64,000 nucleotides of DNA from Saprospiraceae bacterium (GTDB lineage: Bacteria > Bacteroidota > Bacteroidia > Chitinophagales > Saprospiraceae). The stretch's first letter is position 1, and the number at the start of each line of letters is the position of its first letter. A model generated the notes under the pieces. The model did not search any database, was not told the DNA's origin, and saw only the letters and a program-made list of their open reading frames with translations. Of the stretch, positions 45,863 through 54,387 are shown one piece after another. Position numbers and translations under genes: made by a program. Location: NCBI GenBank assembly GCA_020631355.1, contig JAHDHL010000001.1, forward strand, positions 359,616 to 423,615, written 5' to 3'.

Positions 45863-46626
45863 AAGTAAGACTGCTTGGAACCGGGACTTCACAAGGCGTA
45901 CCTGTTATTGGTTGTGAATGTGATGCCTGTTTGTCTTCCGACCCTAGGGATAAGAGACTCAGGACTTCCTGTCTCATCAGTATAGGTGATATCCGTATCA
46001 ACATTGATATTGGTCCGGATTTCAGGCAGCAGATGCTTGAATCAGGAGGTAAAGAAATCCATGCTGTCATTGTTACGCACGAACACAACGACCATATTGC
46101 GGGCTTGGACGATGTGAGGCCATTCAACTTCAAGTACCAGAAAGACATGCCCGTTTATTGTCTTCCGAGAGTTGCTGATTTCATCCGAAACCGTTTCAAT
46201 TACATTTTCGAAAAGAAACAATACCCGGGTGTCCCCCAAGTGGTATTGAGGGAAATGGATGGCAATACGCCCATTAAAATCGAGGGTATTGAAATCATCC
46301 CTATCCATATCATGCATGGGCTACTACCCATCCTTGGATTCAGGATAGGAAAATTCGCCTATCTGACGGATGTATTCAAAATTCCGGATAGTGAATTCAA
46401 AAAATTGGAAGATTTGGATGTGCTGGTTCTGAGTGCGTTGAGGCACCAACAACATTATTCTCATCTGACTGTGGCGGAAGCCATAGAATTATCCCAAAAA
46501 ATTGGAGCGAAGAAGACCTATTTCACCCATTTCAGTCATTTGTTAGGTCCACAAACAACATTCGAAGCAGATTTTCCAGAAAATATCTTTGCGGGGTATG
46601 ATGGACTGGAATTCGAGGTAGGATAG
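45859..46626 (+). CDS. MBL-fold metallohydrolase (PhnP-like)
   Basis: 255 residues with GTG start overlapping the previous stop (GTGA). Metallo-beta-lactamase fold motifs: LGTGTSQGVPVIGC at the start, the metal motif THEHNDHIAG, and HHSHLT-like HYSHLTVAEAIE plus THFSH near the C-terminus. Related proteins include cyclic phosphodiesterases such as PhnP; actual substrate unknown. Translationally coupled to the small gene upstream. Confidence 0.88.
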   Translation: MKVRLLGTGTSQGVPVIGCECDACLSSDPRDKRLRTSCLISIGDIRINIDIGPDFRQQMLESGGKEIHAVIVTHEHNDHIAGLDDVRPFNFKYQKDMPVYCLPRVADFIRNRFNYIFEKKQYPGVPQVVLREMDGNTPIKIEGIEIIPIHIMHGLLPILGFRIGKFAYLTDVFKIPDSEFKKLEDLDVLVLSALRHQQHYSHLTVAEAIELSQKIGAKKTYFTHFSHLLGPQTTFEADFPENIFAGYDGLEFEVG

Positions 46627-46661
46627 TGTGTTGCCGAAAGGAATTCCCTCCGACAACACAC
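46626..46661. terminator. hairpin between convergent genes
   Basis: GTGTGTTG and CAACACAC arms enclose a second small stem (AAGG/CCCT). It lies between the convergent MBL and T9SS genes; T-runs are weak, so termination is inferred from position. Confidence 0.5.
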
Positions 46662-46666
46662 AAATG

Positions 46667-47491
46667 TTACTTACTTATCAACATTTTCCTTGTTATCACG
46701 CCTGAATCATTGGCCAAGGAATACATATAGATACCATTAGGAAGATGGCTCCCATCATATTCAATGATATTCTCACCCGTTTCCAATGTATAATTCACCT
46801 CGGTTACCTTTTCTCCTAAGGTATTCATTACGCTGAATACATAATCCCCTCTTTTCTTTGCTTCAACAGCAATACGGGTAATATCGGAAAAAGGATTCGG
46901 GCTATTCTGAGCCACATTGAGTTCGCTTTCCAAAGGATTATAATTGCTATTCACACATTCTCCTGAGGATTTCAATTCTATGGCATATGGGTCCAATGGA
47001 AAATCAAATAGATTGAACGTAGGGTCAGGTGGGAAAGTCAAATCCACACTTTGGGGAAGTACCACTACCGTTCCGTTTACTGTTACCGTGATCTCAATTT
47101 CGTAACTCCCGGGCATATTCGATGCATCCGGCGTACCTATGATACTGAAACACCCTGTCGTACCACCGGGAATTACACAATTACCCGCAGGGGAACAATC
47201 ACCAAAACTAAGTCCGGATGGAAGACCATTCACACCCGTCACCTCAGCATTCGTAACACCAATGCTACCTACTCCGGGAATATCAAAACTACTCGGAATC
47301 ACCAAGGAGAATGTATAGCTGTAAGGTTCGCCGATACAGGCAGGCACCTCGGGCACGGCAGCCAATCCATCCAAACCTACGGAAGGCAAGGGGTGCAAGC
47401 CCCATGTGGACACCGATGGGTCAGGAGTACATTGTGCCATCATTAACTGGCCACTCAATAAAAATGAGAGTAATAGTAAAATTCTTTTCAT
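46667..47491 (-). CDS. secreted Ig-like protein with T9SS sorting domain
   Basis: 274 residues: signal peptide (1-19), one putative Ig-like region rich in Pro/Gly/Cys (CIGEPYSYTFSLVIPSS ... YEIEITVTVNG), and a C-terminal T9SS domain (NSPNPFSDITRIAVEA ... NGIYMYSLANDSG). Exported by the type IX system to the surface. Function unknown. Confidence 0.78.
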   Translation of the reverse strand: MKRILLLLSFLLSGQLMMAQCTPDPSVSTWGLHPLPSVGLDGLAAVPEVPACIGEPYSYTFSLVIPSSFDIPGVGSIGVTNAEVTGVNGLPSGLSFGDCSPAGNCVIPGGTTGCFSIIGTPDASNMPGSYEIEITVTVNGTVVVLPQSVDLTFPPDPTFNLFDFPLDPYAIELKSSGECVNSNYNPLESELNVAQNSPNPFSDITRIAVEAKKRGDYVFSVMNTLGEKVTEVNYTLETGENIIEYDGSHLPNGIYMYSLANDSGVITRKMLISK

Positions 47492-47511
47492 GTTTTCTGT
47501 TTTATTATCAA

Positions 47512-47548
47512 TAAAAAAAGAGTGCTGACCTATTGGCCAGCACTCTAA
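47512..47548 (-). terminator. terminator of the DUF6029 gene
   Basis: Arms AGAGTGCTG and CAGCACTCT followed on the minus strand by a T7 run, 26 bp after the DUF6029 stop. Confidence 0.8.
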
Positions 47549-47574
47549 ATATAATGAACTCTTTGATATTAGAC

Positions 47575-49221
47575 TTAGAATGTGGAAGTCATCGTAAACT
47601 TAACCCCACTAAAACCGGGTTCATTCCTACAAACACCTCCGGAACAAACAACTCCCTCTACCTGCTTGACATATCCCAGACTAAATCGATTGGATTTATT
47701 CACATAAACCACACCGCCGGTAGGATAATGGTATCCCTCCGTAGTAGCTACCGGATTGGTATTGTACATATCAGATACCGTAATGATCCAGTGTGGGGCA
47801 ATGGAGAATTCCATCAAAGCGAATACCCATGAACCGAAATCCTGCTCCGTATGCATGTATTGAACCTCCGTTCTCAATGAACGCTTCTTATCGAATTTCC
47901 AAAGGAATTCAGCATAAGGAACAAAGGCCTCTACCATCGGGGCGCTCAAGTCCTCTGCCTCATAGATGGCCTGGTTGTATTTCAGATACTGAAATCCACC
48001 TACCAAGGAATACTTCCTAGGTTTCCTGTAACGGACATTTCCATGAATTTCCCTGAAAAGGGGCGTATTATCAAGATCATTGATATAGGAACCGAAGATA
48101 TTGAAATTCAATGTTCGCTTTGGAGAGAATCGAATATCACCCAATAAGGCAATCTCACCCAACTCCTGTGTAGCAGGATTATATCTGGCGGTCAACCTGT
48201 AGGTATTCTGCCTTGCCATGGGAGGAATGAAGTTAATGAGTTGGCTATTGAACTCACTCAAGCTCCTGAAAGGAGATACCCTCATGCTGTAATTCTCTGT
48301 TCTCTTACCCTCAAGGGTAATACCGAATCCTTTCTGGGAATAGGCCAATGATGTATAGAATACCGTACCCGGCTTATCCACGAAAAGGTCTTTCTTCGGG
48401 TCATATATGGCTTCGCTGGTCTTGTACGACCCCTCCACGTACCATGTAAAATCCTTTACGGTCAAAGTATTGTATGCTGTGAATGCATAGGTGTTGAATT
48501 TGGGGATGAATGTATCCTCCGGCATGTATGTATTGATATTGGCCACTACCAGATTCATGGTATTATCATCCAATGTACGGTTTACGACACCTGCACCGGG
48601 CGCCAATGATACGGTACCGGACTCATCACTCCAATAACCATCCAATGAAATCCCTTTGATATTCGGCTTGAATACCCTTGAAACAATCTCCTCACTATCC
48701 TCATCAAAGGATCTTTTCTGACGTCCCATGAATGCTTTTACGAGTAGACTACTCCTTTCCTTTTCTATCAAATCGTAATTCAATCTGACTCCTACCAATG
48801 CATTATCAATGAATAATGGTCGGGACTCCCAAGACCTGAATACGATACCACTACCGATTTGGTCGTAAATATGTCCGGCTGTGATATCCAGCTTGTTCAC
48901 TTTCTTCCTGATGTGCCAGTATCCGATACCCTGTGCTGAGTAGGACAGTAGGGGATTCCTGATATTGGAATTCAGGTATGCATCGAATCGCAGACCGAAA
49001 TCAAAGCCCTTGTAATTGTAATTGAGGTTGAGCCATGTTTCGCCTCCGGATAATTGATTGTCATATTGGGGGGTATTGGATGCACCGATAGCTGAATCCC
49101 TCATGAAGAAGTTGGCATTCATTTCCAAACTTCCTGAGAAAGTCCCCTGATCCTGTGCAAATGATTGAGCCCCTAAGAGAAACACTAGGGCTATTGTGAT
49201 TAGTAAGTTCTGCCTTTTCAT
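47575..49221 (-). CDS. DUF6029 outer-membrane protein
   Basis: 548 residues from the ATG at 49221, which begins the signal peptide MKRQNLLITIALVFLLGAQSFAQ. The remainder is strand-rich with porin-like features (GGETWLNLNYNYKGFDFGLRFDAYLN, ITAGHIYDQIGSGIVFRSWE, SLVGGFQYLKY) and a terminal Phe (FTMTSTF). This matches the DUF6029 family, presumed outer-membrane barrels. No substrate known. Confidence 0.8.
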   Translation of the reverse strand: MKRQNLLITIALVFLLGAQSFAQDQGTFSGSLEMNANFFMRDSAIGASNTPQYDNQLSGGETWLNLNYNYKGFDFGLRFDAYLNSNIRNPLLSYSAQGIGYWHIRKKVNKLDITAGHIYDQIGSGIVFRSWESRPLFIDNALVGVRLNYDLIEKERSSLLVKAFMGRQKRSFDEDSEEIVSRVFKPNIKGISLDGYWSDESGTVSLAPGAGVVNRTLDDNTMNLVVANINTYMPEDTFIPKFNTYAFTAYNTLTVKDFTWYVEGSYKTSEAIYDPKKDLFVDKPGTVFYTSLAYSQKGFGITLEGKRTENYSMRVSPFRSLSEFNSQLINFIPPMARQNTYRLTARYNPATQELGEIALLGDIRFSPKRTLNFNIFGSYINDLDNTPLFREIHGNVRYRKPRKYSLVGGFQYLKYNQAIYEAEDLSAPMVEAFVPYAEFLWKFDKKRSLRTEVQYMHTEQDFGSWVFALMEFSIAPHWIITVSDMYNTNPVATTEGYHYPTGGVVYVNKSNRFSLGYVKQVEGVVCSGGVCRNEPGFSGVKFTMTSTF

Positions 49222-49463
49222 TCGCTTATAATTAGTAAAACATAAAAACAAAGGAACTGTCTGACAAGCGGTGCTACATGGGAATGAAACGAATGTAAAG
49301 TGTATTCAATGCAGTCATTTTACCCAGATGGAGCGTGGCTTGTCGGACAGTTCCTCCCTAAAGGCAATATTAGGCAAAAAAGCCAAGCTTATAAAAAAGA
49401 ACTTTATGCTAGAGTGGTTAAAATTACATTTTGTCAAAAAGTATAATTTTTTTTGCCTCAGCT

Positions 49464-49494
49464 ATTGAAATTTTAAAAAAGTGATTCTATATTT
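49464..49494 (+). promoter_or_regulatory. promoter of tRNA-Val (TTG-N20-TATATTTG)
   Basis: A TTG, a 20-bp spacer and TATATTTG form a near-ideal Bacteroidota sigma-ABfr promoter, about 40 bp before the tRNA. Confidence 0.6.
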
Positions 49495-49534
49495 GCAGTC
49501 CGCTACGAAAGAGGGTGGAACAATTCACACATAA

Positions 49535-49609
49535 GGGCGATTAGCTCAGTTGGTTCAGAGCACCTCGTTTACACCGAGGGGGTCGGGAGTTCGAGTCTCT
49601 CATCGCCCA
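49535..49609 (+). tRNA. tRNA-Val (UAC)
   Basis: A 75-nt cloverleaf: acceptor arms GGGCGAU/AUCGCCC, D-arm TTAGCTCAGTTGG, anticodon stem CCTCG/CGAGG around TTTACAC (anticodon UAC, Val), T-arm with GGTTCGAGTC-like TTCGAGTC, discriminator A. CCA is not encoded. A terminator follows at 49626. Confidence 0.95.
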
Positions 49610-49625
49610 CTACTAGAAATTAGAT

Positions 49626-49667
49626 AGCCGTCATAAGTCAAGTACTTATGACGGCTTTTCTTTTTTC
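49626..49667 (+). terminator. terminator after tRNA-Val
   Basis: A 12-bp stem AGCCGTCATAAG/CTTATGACGGCT with a 7-nt loop, followed by TTTTCTTTTTT. Confidence 0.88.
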
Positions 49668-50042
49668 AGGAGTCCAAATGGAAACCAACCTTATTATGGA
49701 TTATAATTTCTGCTTGAAAAGGATGTATTGCCAAGAGCAAGTAGCTCCCTCTCTCATCTTCTTCCTGTACTTTTCAGCGCTGGTTAGGAACTTGTGTCAA
49801 TTTTTGGAGTTTTCATTGGACTAGAACGTCTGGAGAAGATTAAAACAAGAAAGAAGTTAGCCGTGTAATCATGTACCATATTCAGTAATTAGAAACCTCT
49901 CGCCCTAATCTCGGGATAGGGAATTTTAATTTTTCCGCCAAAGGCGGAAAAAAACATTTTTCGTAGCACTCCCCATCCTTCAAGTCATTGCAGACACCGC
50001 TCCGCAGGTGCCATGCCAATGCCTTTTTGGATGACTCGGCAA
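49668..50042. other. intergenic region with a perfect A/T-flanked inverted repeat
   Basis: No gene seen. A perfect 9-bp inverted repeat with 3-nt loop (TTTTCCGCC AAA GGCGGAAAA, 49931-49951) lies 120 bp past the variable-protein-1 stop. On either strand its 3' arm is A-rich rather than followed by T, so it is not a classical terminator. A second short hairpin (CACC/GGTG) is near 49995-50010. Confidence 0.5.
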
Positions 50043-50058
50043 GCTCAGATTAAATGCC
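50043..50058 (+). repeat. VR1 3'-flank box (degenerate copy)
   Basis: GCTCAGATTAAATGCC matches the 16-nt box beside VR2 (55902-55917) at 14 of 16 positions. The homology between the two VR flanks continues through about 51 bp (50030-50080) with five mismatches, so both target genes share a 3' element beyond their stop codons. Confidence 0.7.
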
Positions 50059-50070
50059 TTTGGCTTAACC

Positions 50071-50787
50071 TCACTGGGACAGGACAAGGCGGAAGCCTAT
50101 AAAGTCGTACCTGCGAGACGGGTGATAGTAGTAGCGAACTGCTACACGGCAGTACTGCGAGTTGAGGATCCAGCTACCGCCACGTATCACGCGAGAAGCG
50201 CTATCTTCCATATCATCCCATGCACTTCCGTCTTGTGGTGCATTATTATAATCTCTATGCCAATAATCCTCACACCATTCATATAGATTACCACTCATAT
50301 CGTGAATACCCAATTGATTGGGTTCCAATAAACCTACAGGTTTCGTCTCTTCATGTGAAGTGTCATTATACCATGCCACTTCTCGCACATCATTACTTCC
50401 TGAATACTTGAAGTCATCCTTCCAATGAATGCCACCTCTGGCAGCAAATTCCCACTCCGATTCCGAGGGAAGACGGTATTCTTTTTTGGTGAGGTTGTTC
50501 AGCATTTTAATAAATGTTTGGGCATCATGCCAACTAACATTCTCTACAGGACGATCTGACCCCTTGAATCTCGCTGGATTCTCCCCTGTGACGAATTCAT
50601 ACAAGGATTGTGTTACGGGAAACTGCCCGATTAGGAATCCCTCCTTGGGTATGGTCACTTCATGAATGGGTTTTTCATCTGAATGTCCTTCATTGCTTCC
50701 CATTTGGAATAATCCTCCCTCAACATGAATCATCCTGAATGATATGCTTTCCTCATCCTTATGAATGGTTTCTTCAAAAGATTTCAT
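50071..50787 (-). CDS. DGR variable protein 1 (SUMF1/FGE-like C-type-lectin fold)
   Basis: 238 residues, no signal peptide. SUMF1/FGE-sulfatase-type domain: FQMGSNEGHSDEKPIHEV, PVENVSWHDAQTF, YRLPSESEWEFAARGG, GLYEWCEDYW-like core and GFRLVLSQ at the end. The C-terminal 42 residues (VR1) are diversified by the retroelement. The family's first active-site Cys is absent (GGSWILNSQYC), so formylglycine synthesis is unlikely and ligand binding is inferred. The start ATG overlaps the stop of the caspase gene by 4 bp (ATGA), coupling receptor and effector. Confidence 0.9.
   Translation of the reverse strand: MKSFEETIHKDEESISFRMIHVEGGLFQMGSNEGHSDEKPIHEVTIPKEGFLIGQFPVTQSLYEFVTGENPARFKGSDRPVENVSWHDAQTFIKMLNNLTKKEYRLPSESEWEFAARGGIHWKDDFKYSGSNDVREVAWYNDTSHEETKPVGLLEPNQLGIHDMSGNLYEWCEDYWHRDYNNAPQDGSAWDDMEDSASRVIRGGSWILNSQYCRVAVRYYYHPSRRYDFIGFRLVLSQ
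50074..50200 (-). other. DGR variable repeat 1 (VR1)
   Basis: A 127-bp segment aligning gap-free with TR at 54237-54363. It differs at 12 positions: 11 are adenines in TR (coding strand) and one is T to G (TR TAT, VR1 GTT). The encoded residue changes relative to TR are N to L, Y, Y, Y, Y, D and F, Y to V and H to R. The last ~25 bp (GGCTTCCGCCTTGTCCTGTC) are identical in all copies and can serve as the initiation-of-mutagenic-homology site. Confidence 0.92.
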
Positions 50788-53700
50788 GATTTGGAAATAT
50801 TCAGACTATTGATAAAAACCTTTAGCTGTTCCACTAAATCAGGGGTTTCACCCTGCATGGAGAAATTCTTTTCAAACCGCTTATACCTTGGTCGTTTATT
50901 ACCCAGATTCATGTTATCCATGAGTCTAAATACTTCACTAAATTCAAGATCATCCAACAGAGATAGCAGTTGTTTTTTCTGATACACTTCCACTTGCTCT
51001 ATTCTAGGTTGGAAATCGGGTTTATCTTGTAGAAGATTGGATTTTAATTCATCATAAATATCCTTGTAATCCTTTCTGGGAGTATGGCCCTCAATTCCTC
51101 TAGCCTGATGGATATCATAGGCACAAATAATGAAATCCTCGGATTGGAGGTTTTCTATACGACTGAACACAGGGTTCTGATTATGGCGTCTTTTCAAAGC
51201 TGTATCTCTTACATTCTTAGGAACATAACGCATCACATCCAATAGGGTAACCCATCCATCCTTTTCTATATTACCCGCTCCATTAAGGCATTCTAAGAGT
51301 ATTTTTGTGAATAATCCGTTCGTACCTAGGTCAATAGCCTTTTCGTTTTCTGTACAGGATGTAAGGATGACCCTACCCACTCCCTTTGATATCCTATCAT
51401 CCAAACTGCGGGTACCTTGTTGTTCTTGGTCCAAGATATCAGCAAACCCCCTGAGGAAATAACCTGAAGGTTCCAAATGTTCCGCTATCGGTATGTTTTC
51501 AGAATGGCAACAATCAAGGATAATGAAACTCTTCTTAGCTTTTATTGCAGCCAGTTTTATGGAAAAATCAGGGGCCATGACTACCTGTTTTTCATCATAG
51601 GTCTTAGCATAGTACCATCTCTTGAAATCAAAATCATAGGGAGCCAAAAAATAATGCTTGCCGTCTGTCATCCCGTGCCCTGCATAGAACACCATTATCG
51701 ATGCATTGGGATTGGCAGCTGACATTTCCGCCAATTTGTCCAATGCTTCGAATATACCCTTAGCGGTCGCTTCGGATTCCCTTAGGGTAATGACATTAGC
51801 TGGGTTGAAAGCGGCCTTATCCTTATCGAGGAAATGCTTTTCCATATCGTTGACATCGGGAAGTGTTCCATTAAGTGGGCGTAGAGCATCACTCTGGTTT
51901 TCATATTTGATGCCAATGAACAAGGCATATCCATCCTCATAATAAGGTGATGGAGCATCATCACCACGAGTGCTGACAGAGTCTTCCTGAAGCTCTTTGA
52001 TGTTAAAATCCCTAAAATCCCCCAGTAGGAATCGGTAATCTTCCCAAAGGCATTCGGTTCCTCTGTGATAGAAATCATTTCTTTGTTTCTCCTTGGAAGA
52101 TTGCATGTCTCGCAGGAGTTCGGCAATCACTTTATATTCCTTATTATTCTGGTGGAGTGAGATACCAATTTTATCAGAGTATTCCCGTTGTTCCCTGAAC
52201 CAAAGGAACAACTTGGATTTCACCTGTTCATCATTACCCTGAATAAAAATGGAAATCGTCCGTTGTCCATATTCACATTCGGCATAAACTGTGACATCGT
52301 CACCCATTTCGAATAGAAGACCGTTCTTCCAATAGATGAATTCTATCGTATCCGGACCATATTCGGCTATGAACTTAAGGAACAGGCTCTTGGGGAGGAA
52401 TGTGGGGAAATGCAATGTGAACGCATGGACAGGCTTGCTGAATTTTTTCCAATGGTACAGTGCTTTCTCATCACGTTCGCTGCACTCCTTGGGTAGGTAT
52501 TGGGGGGCAACAAAGGTTTGTTTCTTGACCTCATCCTTGGAATTCCCCTTATGAATCTCAAAAATCAATCTAAATTCTTTCATGAGATCCACCCATTCCT
52601 TTGGGTCGAGTTCAGAGGAATTTGTCGTTTGTCGAGCTACATGTTCAATATCAAATTCACCATAGGCCTCTTTCTGAATTTCCTTATTCAGGATATTATA
52701 GATTGTGTCCGTCACCCATTTAGGATTGAGAAACACCTTGTCTCTCAAACTCTCTGCCACCTTATCTTTGTAGCGATAACATATGATATTACCCGTTTCA
52801 TGCAGGAATTCTGTCAGGGTCCTGATATGTTGTTCATCTGACATTAATTGTTCCCCCTTTTTCGTGAGGTCATGTCTTTGGCAGAATTTCCTGAACTCAC
52901 CAAATTCCATTATGTAATCCGGATGGGCATTCACCTTATCCCTGATATTTGCATATACTTTAGGAAAGGGTTTGGACAGATAATCGAGTCTGCTGATATT
53001 ATTGAGTATACCCCGCTTGAGTTTTCCCATATAATGGTCATAGTCCGTGATACTCTCACTGTCCTCATCATTCCTATGATTGATAACGAATTGTACGTCG
53101 GCATCCTCCACACTGCGATTGTTCCCTGCTTTGTTCTCTATTTCCAGTACGACTTTTTCCTTATCAGCATAGTAGTCAATATTATTTCTCCAATAATCCC
53201 TTGGGTAGGTATCCAATTCCGTACCGTCAGGCATGATGACCGAACTAATTGCTTCAGTATCCCTGTCCCAAACCAATAGGTACATGACATTATTATTGAG
53301 GAATAACCGGTGTGTAGCGTGGTAGTACTCCTGACCTCCAAAATCCCACATTCGCAGGTGGATATATTCTGGAATTGTAACATCCTCCGTCTTTTGATCT
53401 TGTTGGGTTTGAGCAGCAGCATCCTCCATTTTCTTGCAAATCGCTTCAGGGAGTTCATGAAAATCAATGTACCATTCCTTGATTTCAATACCGTGTGTCC
53501 GTTGAGAAGCGGGGATTTCCTTGAATACATTTGTTCTCAACTGATGGGACAAAGTTGTCTTACCGACCATGCCATTACCCAACCAAATGACCTTGGCCTC
53601 GTTATTAATCACCCAGCCCGTGGAAGCGGCACCCGCCGCAAGGAATGAACTTACCTTCCCCCAACAGTTTCTCTCATCAGACCACATTTCATGAGGAATA

Positions 53701-54101
53701 TTACCAATCATATTTTTCTGAAGAAAAAGGGATTTCATGTTCAACATCCCACCTGTATTTATCATGTTGAATGACTGAAGTAGATTACTGTCCAACCTCA
53801 GATGCTCCAATCGCTTAAATCCTGAAGGCAAACTGAAAGACTCTAATTTATTACCACCCAAATGGAATATTTCCAAATGGGGTACGTCTCCTTCTATGGT
53901 AATTTTCTTAATGTTGGATTGGAAGAGGTAGAGATATTTGAGATGTTTCAATCCTTCCGGAATCACCATATGCTCAATAGAGCCTTTATTATAGCTGAGA
54001 TCCAGGTATTCTATTTTTTCATCCTTAGCTTGCTGCCATATTTTCCTTAAATCTGCATCCGTGATATTCTGGTTGGTTCGGCGGATGTTGGTAATGTTCA
54101 T
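50784..54101 (-). CDS. LRR-ROC-COR-caspase effector protein
   Basis: 1105 residues, cytoplasmic. Order: leucine-rich repeats (~25-140; EYLDLSYN, LEIFHLGGNKLESF, LEHLRLDSNLLQSF); ROC GTPase (~165-400) with P-loop GNGMVGKT at 175-182 and WDFGGQE near 252-258; COR-like dimerization region (~400-640); caspase/C14 peptidase (~724-1000) with His809 in FYAGHG and Cys865 in ILDCCHS; and a C-terminal helical block (~1012-1105) that may be an effector-associated adaptor domain. GTPase switching is expected to release proteolysis. Its stop overlaps the start of variable protein 1, and the DGR template lies 135 bp upstream of its start. Confidence 0.9.
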   Translation of the reverse strand: MNITNIRRTNQNITDADLRKIWQQAKDEKIEYLDLSYNKGSIEHMVIPEGLKHLKYLYLFQSNIKKITIEGDVPHLEIFHLGGNKLESFSLPSGFKRLEHLRLDSNLLQSFNMINTGGMLNMKSLFLQKNMIGNIPHEMWSDERNCWGKVSSFLAAGAASTGWVINNEAKVIWLGNGMVGKTTLSHQLRTNVFKEIPASQRTHGIEIKEWYIDFHELPEAICKKMEDAAAQTQQDQKTEDVTIPEYIHLRMWDFGGQEYYHATHRLFLNNNVMYLLVWDRDTEAISSVIMPDGTELDTYPRDYWRNNIDYYADKEKVVLEIENKAGNNRSVEDADVQFVINHRNDEDSESITDYDHYMGKLKRGILNNISRLDYLSKPFPKVYANIRDKVNAHPDYIMEFGEFRKFCQRHDLTKKGEQLMSDEQHIRTLTEFLHETGNIICYRYKDKVAESLRDKVFLNPKWVTDTIYNILNKEIQKEAYGEFDIEHVARQTTNSSELDPKEWVDLMKEFRLIFEIHKGNSKDEVKKQTFVAPQYLPKECSERDEKALYHWKKFSKPVHAFTLHFPTFLPKSLFLKFIAEYGPDTIEFIYWKNGLLFEMGDDVTVYAECEYGQRTISIFIQGNDEQVKSKLFLWFREQREYSDKIGISLHQNNKEYKVIAELLRDMQSSKEKQRNDFYHRGTECLWEDYRFLLGDFRDFNIKELQEDSVSTRGDDAPSPYYEDGYALFIGIKYENQSDALRPLNGTLPDVNDMEKHFLDKDKAAFNPANVITLRESEATAKGIFEALDKLAEMSAANPNASIMVFYAGHGMTDGKHYFLAPYDFDFKRWYYAKTYDEKQVVMAPDFSIKLAAIKAKKSFIILDCCHSENIPIAEHLEPSGYFLRGFADILDQEQQGTRSLDDRISKGVGRVILTSCTENEKAIDLGTNGLFTKILLECLNGAGNIEKDGWVTLLDVMRYVPKNVRDTALKRRHNQNPVFSRIENLQSEDFIICAYDIHQARGIEGHTPRKDYKDIYDELKSNLLQDKPDFQPRIEQVEVYQKKQLLSLLDDLEFSEVFRLMDNMNLGNKRPRYKRFEKNFSMQGETPDLVEQLKVFINSLNISKS

Positions 54102-54175
54102 TTTCTGTTAGTTTTTAAGAATTGTAGAATCTTCGAATCATAATGACCTACCAATACCACAGTTAATTTTCAATG

Positions 54176-54189
54176 GTCCATTTATGGAC
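54176..54189. repeat. short palindrome downstream of TR
   Basis: GTCCATTTATGGAC is a 14-bp palindrome (5-bp stem, 4-nt loop) about 48 bp past the TR 3' end and 75 bp before the caspase gene. Confidence 0.4.
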
Positions 54190-54221
54190 AGAGAATACAG
54201 ATTGGTCAGTTATAGCCATCC

Positions 54222-54237
54222 GGCATTCTATCTGAGC
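54222..54237 (-). repeat. 16-nt box in TR 3' flank, inverted relative to VR2 flank
   Basis: On the plus strand GGCATTCTATCTGAGC, exactly the reverse complement of GCTCAGATAGAATGCC at 55902-55917 next to VR2. It abuts the TR. Confidence 0.85.
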
Positions 54238-54363
54238 TGGGACAGGACAAGGCGGAAGCCTATATTGTTGTTCCTGTGAGACGGGTGATTGTAGTTGCGA
54301 TATGCTACACGGCAGTTCTGCGAGTTGTTGATCCAGCTACCGCCACGTATCACGCGAGAAGCG
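54237..54363 (-). other. DGR template repeat (TR)
   Basis: A 127-bp copy of the C-terminal coding part of the variable proteins, not attached to a full gene. In coding frame it reads [20 protein letters not shown] and on to GFRLVLSQ, with eight AAC/AAT codons at exactly the residues that vary in VR1 and VR2; AAY codons mutated at A reach many amino acids without making stops. It begins about 24 bp after the reverse-transcriptase stop. An 82-codon ORF across it is not a gene. Confidence 0.93.
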
Positions 54364-54387
54364 TCTCTACCTGAATTCCCTTTATTT

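Noticed and set aside
49931-49951. Hairpin taken as rho-independent terminator for variable protein 1
   Set aside because: Both 3' sides are A-rich, lacking a T-run; kept only as an inverted repeat.
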